From Lachnoanaerobaculum sp. ICM7 (GTDB lineage: Bacteria > Bacillota > Clostridia > Lachnospirales > Lachnospiraceae), in assembly GCF_000287675.1 (NCBI RefSeq), contig NZ_ALJL01000036.1:62001-126000 (forward strand): a DNA stretch of 64,000 bases, written 5' to 3'. The position numbers were made by a program, and so were the translations under genes. Below are positions 26,920 to 36,731 of this stretch, one piece after another (position 1 is the stretch's first letter; every line of letters begins with the position of its first letter). The notes below the pieces were generated by a model. That model did not search any database. It was not told where the DNA came from and saw only the letters and a list, made by a program, of their open reading frames with translations.

Positions 26920-27806
26920 TATTTAAGAATATTTAAAAATTTGCCGAGAGAAGGATTGATATTCTTTTCATCATATAAAAATACAATCTCTCTTTTCGGT
27001 ATTGTAAGACCTTCAGGCATCTCTATTTCTACCAATGTTCCTTCTTCAAGTTCTTTTTGTATAAACTCCTTTATAACACAGGCGATACCTATTCCGGTTT
27101 TTGCAAACTCTATAAGAAGTTCCATATTGCTTGTTTCAATGGATTGATTAAGCTGAAGTTTGGAATCTTCTATGCAATTGTCAATATATTTTCTTGTGGC
27201 ATTGTTTTTATCCAATAACATTATATTTCCATCTCTGAAGGGATTGAAGTTGTTGTTAAATATATGTTTCAGACTGTTAAGATATCCGGGAGTTGCTACA
27301 AAGACATCATGTATCTCCATTATATTTATATATGACATATTGTTGACTTTAGCAGGCTTTGCAACAAGACCGATATCAATTTTATTTTCAGAGAGAAGAA
27401 AACTTGTTTCATCGGAAGACTGAGTAAAAATACTTACCATGGTATGTGGATTTTCCTTCATGAATTTGTTCAGATACGGAAGTAAAATATATTTACAAAG
27501 TGTATTACTTGTTCCGACTGTTATTTTACCTATATTGAATTGTTTTATCTTTGTGAGATGATTTTCGCCTGCTTCTATAGCCGAAAATGCATTCTGCAAA
27601 TATTCATAAAAAATCTGTCCTTCCGGTGTAAGGCTGACACCCTTTGATGTTCTTACAAAGAGTGCGATTTCAAGACCTTCTTCCAACCTTAGGATTGATT
27701 TTGATATGGCAGGTTGGCTGATATACAATAGCTTTGCGGCTTTTGATATACTGCCGGCCTTGGCCACCTCAAAAAATATTCTATATTGTGATAAATGCTG
27801 TTCCAT
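26919..27806 (-). CDS. LysR-family transcriptional regulator, divergent to leuCD
   Basis: A 295-residue LysR regulator. The N-terminal winged helix (FFEVAKAGSISKAAKLLYISQPAISKSILRLEE, given here in pieces: residues about 11-43) is classical, and the effector-binding domain starts near residue 90 with IGKITVGTSNTL. It is transcribed away from leuC across a 154-base intergenic region that contains an inverted repeat suited to LysR binding, so it probably controls leuCD in response to a leucine-pathway or related metabolite. The ribosome binding site is GGAGG, just upstream of the ATG. Confidence 0.9.
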   Translation of the reverse strand: MEQHLSQYRIFFEVAKAGSISKAAKLLYISQPAISKSILRLEEGLEIALFVRTSKGVSLTPEGQIFYEYLQNAFSAIEAGENHLTKIKQFNIGKITVGTSNTLCKYILLPYLNKFMKENPHTMVSIFTQSSDETSFLLSENKIDIGLVAKPAKVNNMSYINIMEIHDVFVATPGYLNSLKHIFNNNFNPFRDGNIMLLDKNNATRKYIDNCIEDSKLQLNQSIETSNMELLIEFAKTGIGIACVIKEFIQKELEEGTLVEIEMPEGLTIPKREIVFLYDEKNINPSLGKFLNILK

Positions 27807-27842
27807 ATTCCTCCGCCTGGTTACATTATATATATTAAAATT

Positions 27843-27870
27843 ATAGTTAATCTGTAACCAATATAACTAT
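27843..27870. promoter_or_regulatory. Candidate LysR operator in the lysR-leuC intergenic region
   Basis: ATAGTTA (27843-27849) and TAACTAT (27864-27870) are perfect inverted arms 14 bases apart. The site lies just upstream of the leuC -35 box, where a LysR activator normally binds. Confidence 0.55.
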
Positions 27871-27879
27871 ATGTAATAC

Positions 27880-27908
27880 TTGATATATTAAATTTATATC
27901 GCTATTAT
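27880..27908 (+). promoter_or_regulatory. leuC promoter
   Basis: TTGATA (27880-27885) and TATTAT (27903-27908) are separated by 17 bases, about 52 bases before the start codon. Confidence 0.7.
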
Positions 27909-27960
27909 ATCATTTGATATGTTACAATCAACAGTAATTAAATGAAAAGAGGAAAAAAAT

Positions 27961-29217
27961 ATGGGAATGACAATGACACAGAAGATTTTGGCTGCCCATG
28001 CAGGACTGGACTTCGTAGAAGCCGGCCAGCTTATAGAGGCTGACTTGGATCTTGTGCTTGGAAATGATATCACATCACCTGTTGCAATCAATGAGATAAA
28101 GAAATTTGAAAATAAAAAAGTATTTAACGGTGAGAAGATAGCGCTGGTAATGGATCATTTTGCTCCGAATAAGGATATTAAATCCGCTCAGAACTGTAAG
28201 ACATGTAGAGATTTTGCAGATGAGAATGAGATAGTTAATTTCTTTGATGTCGGAAGAATGGGAATTGAACATGCGCTTTTACCTGAGCAGGGACTTACCG
28301 TGGCAGGTGACTGTATAATAGGTGCTGATTCTCACACATGTACTTATGGTGCTCTTGGAGCATTCTCAACCGGTGTAGGTTCTACAGATATGGCCGCCGG
28401 AATGGTTACAGGTAAAGCATGGTTTAAGGTTCCGAGTGCAATAAAGTTTAATTTAAAGGGTAAGCTCTCAAAAGATGTTTGCGGTAAGGATGTAATTCTT
28501 CATATTATCGGAAAGATAGGCGTAGACGGTGCGCTTTATAAATCAATGGAATTTGCAGGTGAAGGTGTTGCATCCTTATCTATGGATGACAGATTTACAA
28601 TCTGTAATATGGCAATCGAAGCCGGTGGAAAAAACGGTATCTTCCCGGTAGATGATATAACTTTGGATTATATCAAGGAACATTCAAACAGAAGTCCTAA
28701 GATTTTTGAAGCTGATGAGGATGCGATATATGATGAGGTTATCGATATTGATCTGTCAGCATTAAGACCTACAGTTGCATTCCCGCATTTACCTGAAAAT
28801 ACAAAGGTAATCGGTGAATTCGGTGATATAAAGATTGACCAGGCGGTAATCGGTTCATGTACAAACGGACATATTTCAGACCTTAGAAGTGCGGCTGCAC
28901 AGATGAAGGGCAAGAAAGTTGCAAAGAATGTAAGATGTATTGTAATTCCTGCAACACAGGAGATTTACAAGCAGGCTATAAAAGAAGGACTGGTAGATAT
29001 TTTCATAGATGCCGGTGCAATAGTTTCAACTCCTACATGCGGTCCTTGTCTTGGAGGTTATATGGGAGTTTTGGCGGCAGGTGAGAGATGTATATCCACT
29101 ACCAACAGAAACTTTATCGGAAGAATGGGACATGTTGAATCAGAGGTGTATCTTGCTTCTCCTGCAGTGGCTGCAGCCAGTGCGATAGCAGGAAAAATAG
29201 TGGCACCTACAGTATAA
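27961..29217 (+). CDS. leuC: 3-isopropylmalate dehydratase large subunit
   Basis: A 418-residue aconitase-family subunit that isomerises 2- to 3-isopropylmalate in leucine synthesis, with a [4Fe-4S] cluster. The cluster ligands are seen as GSCTNGH and [25 protein letters not shown] is the usual active-site stretch. The length fits the shorter, archaeal-like LeuC type; homoaconitase is the family alternative. leuD follows 16 bases later. Neither leuA nor leuB is in the window. Confidence 0.92.
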   Translation: MGMTMTQKILAAHAGLDFVEAGQLIEADLDLVLGNDITSPVAINEIKKFENKKVFNGEKIALVMDHFAPNKDIKSAQNCKTCRDFADENEIVNFFDVGRMGIEHALLPEQGLTVAGDCIIGADSHTCTYGALGAFSTGVGSTDMAAGMVTGKAWFKVPSAIKFNLKGKLSKDVCGKDVILHIIGKIGVDGALYKSMEFAGEGVASLSMDDRFTICNMAIEAGGKNGIFPVDDITLDYIKEHSNRSPKIFEADEDAIYDEVIDIDLSALRPTVAFPHLPENTKVIGEFGDIKIDQAVIGSCTNGHISDLRSAAAQMKGKKVAKNVRCIVIPATQEIYKQAIKEGLVDIFIDAGAIVSTPTCGPCLGGYMGVLAAGERCISTTNRNFIGRMGHVESEVYLASPAVAAASAIAGKIVAPTV

Positions 29218-29233
29218 AGATTGGGAGGTTAAT

Positions 29234-29725
29234 ATGGAAGCAAGAGGACATGTATTTAAATACGGTGAAAATGTAGACACCGACGTTATAATTCCTGCAA
29301 GATATCTTAATGCCACAACAGGTGAAGAGCTTGCAAAGCATTGTATGGAAGATATTGATAAGGAATTTGTGAATAAGGTTCAAAAGGGAGATATAATTGT
29401 TGCAAGAAAGAATTTCGGCTGCGGCTCATCAAGAGAGCATGCACCGCTCGCTATCAAGGCAAGCGGAGTAAGTGTGGTAATTGCAGATACATTTGCAAGA
29501 ATTTTCTATAGAAATTCTATAAATATAGGTTTACCTATTATTGAAAGCCCTGAGGCTGCTGCAGAAATAAAAGCAGGTGATGAGGTCAAGGTGGATTTTA
29601 ATACCGGACTTATCACTGATATTACAACAGGAAAGACCTATAAAGGTCAGGCTTTCCCTGAGTTTATGCAAAATATCATAAATGCGGGCGGACTTGTAAA
29701 TTACGTAAATAATAAGAATAAATAA
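29234..29725 (+). CDS. leuD: 3-isopropylmalate dehydratase small subunit
   Basis: A 163-residue swivel-domain subunit that completes the LeuCD enzyme. Signature elements are [16 protein letters not shown] near residue 13, [13 protein letters not shown] near residue 60, and [15 protein letters not shown]. Normal length for the short LeuD type matching the partner LeuC. It starts behind GGGAGG, 16 bases after leuC. Confidence 0.93.
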   Translation: MEARGHVFKYGENVDTDVIIPARYLNATTGEELAKHCMEDIDKEFVNKVQKGDIIVARKNFGCGSSREHAPLAIKASGVSVVIADTFARIFYRNSINIGLPIIESPEAAAEIKAGDEVKVDFNTGLITDITTGKTYKGQAFPEFMQNIINAGGLVNYVNNKNK

Positions 29726-29730
29726 TTAAA

Positions 29731-29750
29731 GGGGCTGAATTTTCAGCCCC
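29731..29750. terminator. Bidirectional terminator between leuD and argG
   Basis: GGGGCTGA (29731-29738) and TCAGCCCC (29743-29750) form a perfect stem with a short loop, flanked by AAA and TTA; it lies directly before the stop of the convergent argG. Confidence 0.8.
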
Positions 29751-29756
29751 TTAGTT

Positions 29757-30983
29757 TTACTTATTCTTATTTATTTCAGCCATCTTCATAGCCCTTACCT
29801 TAAGTGGAAGGCCGAATAATGTAATGAATCCGTCAGCATCATGGTGGTCATATAAATCACCTGTAGTAAATGATGCAAGTGACTCCGAATAGAGTGAGTA
29901 TGGTGATGTTGTACCGGCCTTTATAATATTTCCCTTATAGAGCTTCAGTTTAACTTCACCTGTTACATACTGCTGTGTAGATTCTACAAAGCTTTGAATA
30001 GCTTCACGAAGAGGTGTAAACCATTTTCCTTCATAAACTATCTGTGCAAATTTATTGCCCATATCTTTCTTCACTTCAAATGTCGCCCTGTCAAGTACAA
30101 GCTCCTCAAGTGCATCATGAGCTTCCATAAGTATAGTTCCGCCGGGAGTCTCATAAACACCCCTTGATTTCATACCTACAACACGGTTTTCAACTATATC
30201 TATGATACCGATACCGTTGGCACCTCCAAGCTCATTTAATTTGGTGATAATCTCTGAGACTTTCATTTTCTCGCCGCCCAGTGCTACAGGAACGCCTGCT
30301 TCAAAGCTTAGAGAAATCTCGGTTTCTTTATCAGGAGCTTTTTGCGGTGTTACACCAAGCATAAGTACATGTTCATAGTTCGGCTCAAGCGAAGGATCTT
30401 CAAGCTCAAGACCCTCATGGCTGATATGCCAAAGGTTACGGTCACGGCTGTAACTTGAATCGGCTGAGAAAGGAAGGTCAATACCATGCGCCTTACAATA
30501 AGCTATCTCATCCTCACGAGACTGCATTTGCCATATATCGGTCATACGCCAAGGTGCAATAATCTTAAGATCCGGTGCAAGAGCTTTGATGCCGAGCTCA
30601 AATCGTATCTGATCGTTTCCTTTTCCTGTAGCACCGTGACAGATTGCAGATGCACCTTCTTTTCTTGCCACATCCACAAGAGCCTTTGCAATACCGGGCC
30701 TTGCCATTGATGTACCGAGAAGATACTTGTTCTCATATACTGCACCTGCCTGTACACATGGAACTATATAATCATCACAGAATTCATCAATCATATCGAT
30801 AATGTAGAGTTTTTCCGCACCTGATAATTTGGCACGTTCTTCAAGACCGTCAAGCTCATTTCCCTGACCGCAGTCTATGCAGCAGCAGATTACATCATAA
30901 TTAAAATGTTCCTTTAACCAAGGTATAATAGCAGTGGTATCAAGACCACCTGAATATGCCAATACAACTTTTTCCTTTGCCAT
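29757..30983 (-). CDS. argG: Argininosuccinate synthase
   Basis: A 408-residue enzyme that joins citrulline and aspartate with ATP to form argininosuccinate, the penultimate step of arginine synthesis. The ATP-pyrophosphatase loop is VLAYSGGLDTTAI at the very start; GATGKGNDQIRFE and ADSSYSRDRNLWHIS are other family landmarks. The start is the ATG at 30983, preceded by AGGAGGC; an upstream in-frame start would add 25 hydrophobic residues foreign to ArgG. argH is not adjacent. Confidence 0.95.
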   Translation of the reverse strand: MAKEKVVLAYSGGLDTTAIIPWLKEHFNYDVICCCIDCGQGNELDGLEERAKLSGAEKLYIIDMIDEFCDDYIVPCVQAGAVYENKYLLGTSMARPGIAKALVDVARKEGASAICHGATGKGNDQIRFELGIKALAPDLKIIAPWRMTDIWQMQSREDEIAYCKAHGIDLPFSADSSYSRDRNLWHISHEGLELEDPSLEPNYEHVLMLGVTPQKAPDKETEISLSFEAGVPVALGGEKMKVSEIITKLNELGGANGIGIIDIVENRVVGMKSRGVYETPGGTILMEAHDALEELVLDRATFEVKKDMGNKFAQIVYEGKWFTPLREAIQSFVESTQQYVTGEVKLKLYKGNIIKAGTTSPYSLYSESLASFTTGDLYDHHDADGFITLFGLPLKVRAMKMAEINKNK

Positions 30984-31150
30984 AAAGCCTCCTATGTATA
31001 AAAATACTGTTAAAATATAGAAAAATAGCTTATAAACATGTATAGCTATAAAATACATTTATAAATATACATTAAAAAAGAATATTATGCAAGAGAATTT
31101 TTCTTTTTATACAAATAAAAATATAAATATCAAGAAAAATAAAAAACTGC

Positions 31151-31179
31151 TTGACAAACAAAAATAAATAGATTATTAT
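31151..31179 (+). promoter_or_regulatory. cysK promoter
   Basis: TTGACA (31151-31156) and TATTAT (31174-31179) with a 17-base spacer, about 50 bases upstream of the start codon. Confidence 0.75.
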
Positions 31180-31229
31180 AAACCCATAAAACAAGTAGGA
31201 AAACAGGAATACAGAAAACGGAGGTTTGT

Positions 31230-32162
31230 ATGTCTAGAGTTTATAAGAGCAGTAGTGAGTTAATCGGTAATACACCATTGGTAGAAGTGTCAAATATTGA
31301 AAAGGAGCTTGGCCTTAAAGCAAAAGTTTTGGTAAAGCTTGAGTATTTCAATCCGGCAGGTTCTGTAAAGGACAGAATAGCACTTGCAATGATTGAGGCG
31401 GCAGAAAAGGAAGGCAAATTAAAGCCGGGTTCTACCATTATAGAGGCAACATCAGGTAATACAGGAATCGGACTTGCATCAGTAGGTACAGCAAAGGGAT
31501 ATAAGGTTATTCTTACAATGCCTGAGACAATGAGCGTTGAGAGAAGAAATATCCTTAAGGCATATGGAGCTACCATAGAGCTTACAGAAGGATCAAAGGG
31601 AATGAAGGGTTCTATTGCCAAGGCTGAGGAGCTTGCTGCAAGCATTGAAGGAAGCTTTATACCTGCACAGTTTGAAAACAAGGCAAATCCTGCAGTTCAC
31701 AAGTCTACAACAGGTCCTGAGATTTGGAATGATACTGAAGGTGAGGTTGATATCTTTATTTCAGGTATCGGAACCGGCGGTACTATATCAGGTGTAGGTG
31801 AGTTCTTAAAGGAGAAGAAGCCAAATGTTAAGGTGATCGCAGTAGAGCCTACAGGTTCTCCTATACTTTCTGAAGGAAAGAGCGGTCCTCATAAGATCCA
31901 GGGTATCGGAGCAGGATTTATTCCTAATACACTTAACACAAAGATATATGATGAGATTATCACAGTAGAAAACGAGGAAGCATTTGAGTATGGCAGACTT
32001 ATAGCATCAAAAGAGGGTATCCTTGTAGGTATATCTTCAGGTGCGGCACTCTTTGCTGCAATTGAGGAGGCTAAAAAACCTGAGAATGAGGGAAAGACTA
32101 TAGTTGCTCTTTTACCTGACAGCGGTGACAGATACTTCTCAACACCTTTATTCACAGAATAA
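31230..32162 (+). CDS. cysK: Cysteine synthase (O-acetylserine sulfhydrylase)
   Basis: A 310-residue PLP enzyme that makes cysteine from O-acetylserine and sulfide. The PLP lysine lies in [13 protein letters not shown], the substrate loop is [12 protein letters not shown], and the phosphate-binding glycine loop is [14 protein letters not shown]. Length is typical of CysK. It has its own promoter and a terminator, so it appears monocistronic. Confidence 0.95.
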   Translation: MSRVYKSSSELIGNTPLVEVSNIEKELGLKAKVLVKLEYFNPAGSVKDRIALAMIEAAEKEGKLKPGSTIIEATSGNTGIGLASVGTAKGYKVILTMPETMSVERRNILKAYGATIELTEGSKGMKGSIAKAEELAASIEGSFIPAQFENKANPAVHKSTTGPEIWNDTEGEVDIFISGIGTGGTISGVGEFLKEKKPNVKVIAVEPTGSPILSEGKSGPHKIQGIGAGFIPNTLNTKIYDEIITVENEEAFEYGRLIASKEGILVGISSGAALFAAIEEAKKPENEGKTIVALLPDSGDRYFSTPLFTE

Positions 32163-32175
32163 AAAATATTTCATC

Positions 32176-32211
32176 CCCTTATTATCATATGAGATAATAG
32201 GGGGATTTTTA
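32176..32211 (+). terminator. Intrinsic terminator after cysK
   Basis: CCCCTTATTATC (32176-32187) pairs with GATAATAGGGGG (32194-32205) with one G-T pair, followed by ATTTTT. Confidence 0.85.
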
Positions 32212-32301
32212 AATATTAAAGCTTGTGCGGGATTGCGATAGAGATATATCAATGATATAATAATAGCTTAGTGAATAAACCGATACAGATGGGGGAAACT
32301 T

Positions 32302-33993
32302 ATGTCAGAAGAAATTAAAAATACCAATACTGAGACAGTTTCAAAGAATTTTATTGAGATAGAGATAGAAAAGGACCTTGAGTCCGGAAGATTTGACCAT
32401 GTGCAGACCAGATTCCCACCGGAGCCAAACGGTTACCTGCATATAGGTCATGCAAAGTCAATTATTTTAAATAATGATATTGCAAAAGAGTATGGCGGAA
32501 AATTCAACTTGAGATTTGACGATACAAATCCTACAAAGGAAAAAGAGGAGTTCGTACACTCAATACTCGAAGATGTTAAGTGGCTTGGAGGAGAATTTGA
32601 GGACAGACTGTTCTTTGCTTCAAACTATTTTGAGGAGATGTATGAGAAGGCGATTCTTCTTATAAAGAAGGGTAAGGCATTTGTTTGTGATTTAAGTGCC
32701 GATGAAATCAGAGAGTACAGAGGAGATTTTAAAACTCCGGGAAAGGAAAGTCCATACAGAAACAGAACGGTTGAAGAGAACTTAAAGCTGTTTGAAGAGA
32801 TGAAGAACGGACTTTGTGAGGACGGAAGCCGTGTGCTTCGTGCAAAGATTGATATGGCATCACCAAATATCAATATGAGAGACCCGGTAATCTACAGAGT
32901 TGCAAGAATGACTCATCACAATACAGGTGATAAATGGTGTATCTATCCTATGTATGATTTTGCACATCCGATAGAAGATGCTATAGAAAATATTACACAC
33001 AGCCTTTGTACCTTGGAGTTTGAGGATCACAGACCGCTTTATGACTGGGTGGTAAAAGAGTGTGAGTACGACCATCCGCCAAGACAGATTGAGTTTGCAA
33101 AGCTTTATCTTACAAATGTGGTAACAGGTAAGAGATATATCAAGAAACTTGTAGAGGACGGTATAGTTGACGGATGGGATGATCCGAGACTTGTTTCAAT
33201 AGCCGCACTTAGAAGAAGAGGTTATACTCCTGATGCAATCAGAAACTTTGTAAAACTTGCCGGAGTGTCAAAGGCAGATTCTTCTATAGAGTCGGCAATG
33301 CTTGAGTATTGTATCAGAGAGGATCTAAAGCTTAAGAAGTCAAGAATAATGGCAATACTTGATCCTATAAAGCTTATAATAGATAATTATCCTGGAGGTC
33401 AGTCTGAATTATGTACAATGCCTAACAATCTTGAAAATCCTGAGCTGGGAGAAAGAGAAATAGAGTTTGGTAGAGAACTCTATATTGAGAGAGAGGATTT
33501 CATGGAAGTACCTCCAAAGAAGTATTTCAGACTCTTCCCGGGAAATGAAGTAAGACTTATGGGAGCTTACTTTGTAACCTGTACATCTGTGGAAAAGGAT
33601 GAAAACGGTGAAATAATTTCGGTTCATGCCACATATGATCCTGCGACAAAGTCGGGTTCAGGTTTTAGTGAGAGAAAGGTAAAGGGAACAATCCACTGGG
33701 TAAATGCAAAAACTGCACTTAAGGCTGAAATGAGACTTTATGAGAATATAGTTGATGAGGAAAAGGGAAAGCTTGACGAGAACGGAAACTTGAATCTCAA
33801 TCCAAACTCATTGACAATACTTAAAGATTGCTATGTTGAGCCATGTCTTAAAGATGCAAAGGCATATGACAGCTTCCAGTTTGTAAGAAACGGATTCTTC
33901 TGTGTAGATGCCAAGGATTCAAAGCCTGATGCATTGGTATTTAACAGAATAGTATCACTTAAGAGCTCATTTAAGCTTCCTAAGAATGACTGA
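32302..33993 (+). CDS. glnS: Glutaminyl-tRNA synthetase
   Basis: A 563-residue class I synthetase that charges tRNA-Gln with glutamine. The HIGH motif is [15 protein letters not shown] near residue 38, and FRFDDTNP-like sequence ([11 protein letters not shown]) follows. Where most GlnRS have VMSKRKL, this protein reads [12 protein letters not shown] near residue 272, just before the conserved GWDDPR. The C-terminal anticodon-binding barrels cover about residues 345-560. It starts behind GGGGGAAA. The stop codon overlaps the start of the next gene (TGATG), coupling the two. Confidence 0.94.
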   Translation: MSEEIKNTNTETVSKNFIEIEIEKDLESGRFDHVQTRFPPEPNGYLHIGHAKSIILNNDIAKEYGGKFNLRFDDTNPTKEKEEFVHSILEDVKWLGGEFEDRLFFASNYFEEMYEKAILLIKKGKAFVCDLSADEIREYRGDFKTPGKESPYRNRTVEENLKLFEEMKNGLCEDGSRVLRAKIDMASPNINMRDPVIYRVARMTHHNTGDKWCIYPMYDFAHPIEDAIENITHSLCTLEFEDHRPLYDWVVKECEYDHPPRQIEFAKLYLTNVVTGKRYIKKLVEDGIVDGWDDPRLVSIAALRRRGYTPDAIRNFVKLAGVSKADSSIESAMLEYCIREDLKLKKSRIMAILDPIKLIIDNYPGGQSELCTMPNNLENPELGEREIEFGRELYIEREDFMEVPPKKYFRLFPGNEVRLMGAYFVTCTSVEKDENGEIISVHATYDPATKSGSGFSERKVKGTIHWVNAKTALKAEMRLYENIVDEEKGKLDENGNLNLNPNSLTILKDCYVEPCLKDAKAYDSFQFVRNGFFCVDAKDSKPDALVFNRIVSLKSSFKLPKND

Positions 33994-35378
33994 TGGAACT
34001 CCTTATAGATTTAAATAGTGATTGCCCTATATATGAGCAAATCTATGAATTTATAAAGAATGAGATAAAAAGCGGGCACATTTTGCCTGATACCAAGCTT
34101 CCATCTACAAGAAGTCTGGCACAGAGTTTAAAGATATCAAGAACTACTGTGGTTAATGCCTATGAACAGCTTCTGGCCGAAGGATATTTAAAATCAAGAG
34201 GCGGTAGCGGATATATTGTAAATCGTCTGGATGTTTTAAACATTGAAAGAAAGAAATATAAAAGGGAAGCCAAAAGGAAAGGTTTTAGGATTGAAGATGA
34301 TATAAAGATTGATTTTTCACCTACAAGAATCGACTCAAAAAGTTTTCCTTACGCATCCTGGAGAAGTATTGCAAGAAAGGTGTTTTCAAGTGAAAAGGAA
34401 GATGTTTTTATTGCAGGAGATAAGCAGGGAGAGTTCGGACTTAGAACTCAGATAGCCGATTATCTTCATACTGCAAGAAGAGTGGTGTGTTCTCCTTCAA
34501 ATATAATAGTCGGAGCAGGTAGCGAGTATTTGATATTGCTTCTAGGATTATTGATAGGGAAAAGAAATATCGCACTTGAAAATCCCGGATATATTAAAGC
34601 TAAAGAAATCTTTAAATCAATGTCATGGAATGTAGTCAGTGTGGATATGGATGATGAAGGTATGAGCATAGATATACTTGAATCAACTGATGCCGATATA
34701 TGCTATCTGATGCCTGCAAATCAATATCCTACCGGTGTTATAATGCCTATAAACAGAAGAAGAGAGCTGATTTCATGGTGCTATGAAAAGAGTGACAGAT
34801 ATATAATAGAAGATGATTATGATTCGGAGTTCAGATTTGTAGGTAAACCCATACCTGCTATGCAGGGACTTGATCCTTCAAAAATCATATATATGGGAAC
34901 ATTTTCAAAGGCAATAGCACCGGCGATAAGAGTGGCATATATGGTTCTTCCTGAAAAGTTGATGGAAGAGTATGAGAGCAAACTTAAATTTCTCTCCTGT
35001 ACGGTTCCAAGATCCGATCAAAATATCCTTGAAACATTCATAAAGGAAGGATATTTTGAAAGACATCTGAACAGAATGAGAACCAACTACAGGCTAAAGA
35101 GAGATGCTCTTATTGAAAGTATAAGAAATAATCTGCCACAGGCAAAAGTTTTTGAAAATAACTCGGGACTACATATCTTACTTACACTGGAACATATGAG
35201 TGAGGAAGAGATAATAAACTGCGGAAGGCTTGCAGGAATCAGACTTTATCCTATATCTGTTTTTTATACAGGTAGAAATATAAGAAAATCCACCGTTTTG
35301 GTAGGCTTTGCCGGCTTGACTATAGATGAAATAAAAAAAGGTATAGAAGATTTCGGCAAAAAGATTTATACTGAATAA
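33993..35378 (+). CDS. MocR/PdxR-type regulator (GntR winged helix fused to aminotransferase domain)
   Basis: A 461-residue MocR-family protein. Residues 8-75 form the GntR winged helix (PIYEQIYEFIKNEI, LPSTRSLAQSLKISRTTV). Residues 105-455 form a fold-type I aminotransferase-like domain, with PANQYPTGVIMP, DDYDSEF and the PLP lysine in GTFSKAIAPAIR. Members sense PLP or amino-acid adducts and regulate vitamin B6 or amino acid genes. It is translationally coupled to glnS, an unusual neighbour. The target is unknown. Confidence 0.9.
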   Translation: MELLIDLNSDCPIYEQIYEFIKNEIKSGHILPDTKLPSTRSLAQSLKISRTTVVNAYEQLLAEGYLKSRGGSGYIVNRLDVLNIERKKYKREAKRKGFRIEDDIKIDFSPTRIDSKSFPYASWRSIARKVFSSEKEDVFIAGDKQGEFGLRTQIADYLHTARRVVCSPSNIIVGAGSEYLILLLGLLIGKRNIALENPGYIKAKEIFKSMSWNVVSVDMDDEGMSIDILESTDADICYLMPANQYPTGVIMPINRRRELISWCYEKSDRYIIEDDYDSEFRFVGKPIPAMQGLDPSKIIYMGTFSKAIAPAIRVAYMVLPEKLMEEYESKLKFLSCTVPRSDQNILETFIKEGYFERHLNRMRTNYRLKRDALIESIRNNLPQAKVFENNSGLHILLTLEHMSEEEIINCGRLAGIRLYPISVFYTGRNIRKSTVLVGFAGLTIDEIKKGIEDFGKKIYTE

Positions 35379-35401
35379 AAATATTGTAAAGGAGTAAGAT
35401 T

Positions 35402-35602
35402 ATGACAATAAATAAGAATATGACAATCGGTGAACTGTTGATTACAAATGATTTAATAGCACCTATACTTATGAGAACAGGTATGCATTGCCTTGGATGT
35501 CCTTCATCACAGATGGAGACATTGGAAGAGGCTTGCATGGTACATGGAATTGACTGTGATACATTGGTATCACAGATAAATGAAATATTATCAGTTTCAT
35601 AA
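35402..35602 (+). CDS. DUF1858 (disulfide-redox associated) small protein
   Basis: A 66-residue protein that is entirely one DUF1858 domain: MTIGELL, then [24 protein letters not shown]. The CLGC motif is the family hallmark and suggests a redox-active disulfide or metal site. The family is often found next to or fused with hybrid-cluster-type redox proteins. It follows the MocR gene by 23 bases behind AAGGAG and ends the transcription unit. Confidence 0.85.
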   Translation: MTINKNMTIGELLITNDLIAPILMRTGMHCLGCPSSQMETLEEACMVHGIDCDTLVSQINEILSVS

Positions 35603-35611
35603 AATAAATAG

Positions 35612-35655
35612 AGCTGTATCTTTAAAGATTAAAATTTTAAAGATACAGCTTTTTT
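35612..35655. terminator. Long terminator hairpin between DUF1858 and lrgB genes
   Basis: AGCTGTATCTTTAAA (35612-35626) pairs perfectly with TTTAAAGATACAGCT (35636-35650), followed by five T. It serves the + strand unit and lies just before the convergent lrgB stop. Confidence 0.85.
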
Positions 35656-35662
35656 ATATCAA

Positions 35663-36355
35663 CTATATAAGTTTTGCAAAGAATGAAGCAAATATAACTG
35701 TAATAATACCTGCAACAGCTATGGATAATGAACTCATAGCACCTTCGGTTTCGCCCATCTCAAGAGCTTTTGAAGTACCTATGGCATGTGCGGATGAACC
35801 GAGACCTATACCCTTTGCAATAGGATTTTTTATATTGAAAACTTTATAAACGATATCAGCAGATACATTGCCGAAAACACCTGTTACAATGATAACGGCA
35901 GTGGTAATAGTGGAGATACCTCCAAGTTCCTCCGAAACTCCGATACCTATTGCTGTAGTTATTGACTTCGGGAGCATGGATACATAATTTTCATGACTCA
36001 GACCGAAGAGTAATGACATTACAAATATTGATATCAAAGAGGTTAAAACACCTGCAATAAGTCCCGACATAATGGCTTTAAAGTTTGACTTTAACAGAGC
36101 AAGCTTTGAGTATAGCGGTATGGCAAGAGCCACAGTCGCAGGAGTCAATAAAAAGCTGATATATTTTGAACCTTTATAAAAATCTTCAAACTTGATATTA
36201 AACATAACAAGTACAAAGATTACTATAATGATGGAAATAAGCAGCGGATTAAAGGCGGCTATTTTTGTCTTTTGTCTTAAGAAGACTCCGGCCTGATATG
36301 ACAGTAAACATAGAAGAACTCCGAAAAATATAGAATTACTTAAAAAATTACTCAT
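35663..36355 (-). CDS. lrgB: LrgB/CidB-family membrane protein
   Basis: A 230-residue protein with about seven membrane segments. VSMLPKSITTAIGIGVSEELGG near residue 123 and GLGSSAHAIGTSKALEMGETEGAMSS (in the C-terminal third) are LrgB hallmarks. With LrgA it forms a holin/antiholin-like pair or, in recent work on other bacteria, a pyruvate-related transport system. The start codon directly follows the lrgA stop. It is the last gene of the - strand unit. Confidence 0.9.
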   Translation of the reverse strand: MSNFLSNSIFFGVLLCLLSYQAGVFLRQKTKIAAFNPLLISIIIVIFVLVMFNIKFEDFYKGSKYISFLLTPATVALAIPLYSKLALLKSNFKAIMSGLIAGVLTSLISIFVMSLLFGLSHENYVSMLPKSITTAIGIGVSEELGGISTITTAVIIVTGVFGNVSADIVYKVFNIKNPIAKGIGLGSSAHAIGTSKALEMGETEGAMSSLSIAVAGIITVIFASFFAKLI

Positions 36356-36724
36356 CTATTTGCCTTTCTTTTGCTCTTTATTGTCAAGTTTTATAACAAA
36401 TTCGGTTACCTTACCTGATACAACCATAACCAAAACAGTGGAAATTACAGTCATAATAAGAAGCGGTATAAGTACAGGTTTGAGAGTCGGCCAGATATCA
36501 ATCAGACCTGCCGAGGCAGGGATAAACATAAGAGGCATTATATCTATTAAAAACATAGAAGCACCTTCAACCTGTTCAATCTTAACTACTTTCAAAACAA
36601 GTAATGCAAGCATAATGACAAGCCCATATATGCTTGCAGGTATGGGAAGCGGTAAAACGGCTTTTAGCACTTCCCCTAAAAAACTTACAAATAATATGAT
36701 TAGAAATTGTCTGATAAAACGCAT
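36356..36724 (-). CDS. lrgA: LrgA/CidA-family holin-like membrane protein
   Basis: A 122-residue protein with four membrane segments. LPIPASIYGLVIMLALL and DIMPLMFIPASAGLID match the LrgA/CidA family. It is expected to act with LrgB in controlling murein hydrolase activity or small-molecule flux at the membrane. It begins 7 bases after the SbcC-like ATPase gene ends, so it is probably read from the same message. Confidence 0.9.
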   Translation of the reverse strand: MRFIRQFLIILFVSFLGEVLKAVLPLPIPASIYGLVIMLALLVLKVVKIEQVEGASMFLIDIMPLMFIPASAGLIDIWPTLKPVLIPLLIMTVISTVLVMVVSGKVTEFVIKLDNKEQKKGK

Positions 36725-36731
36725 AAACTCC

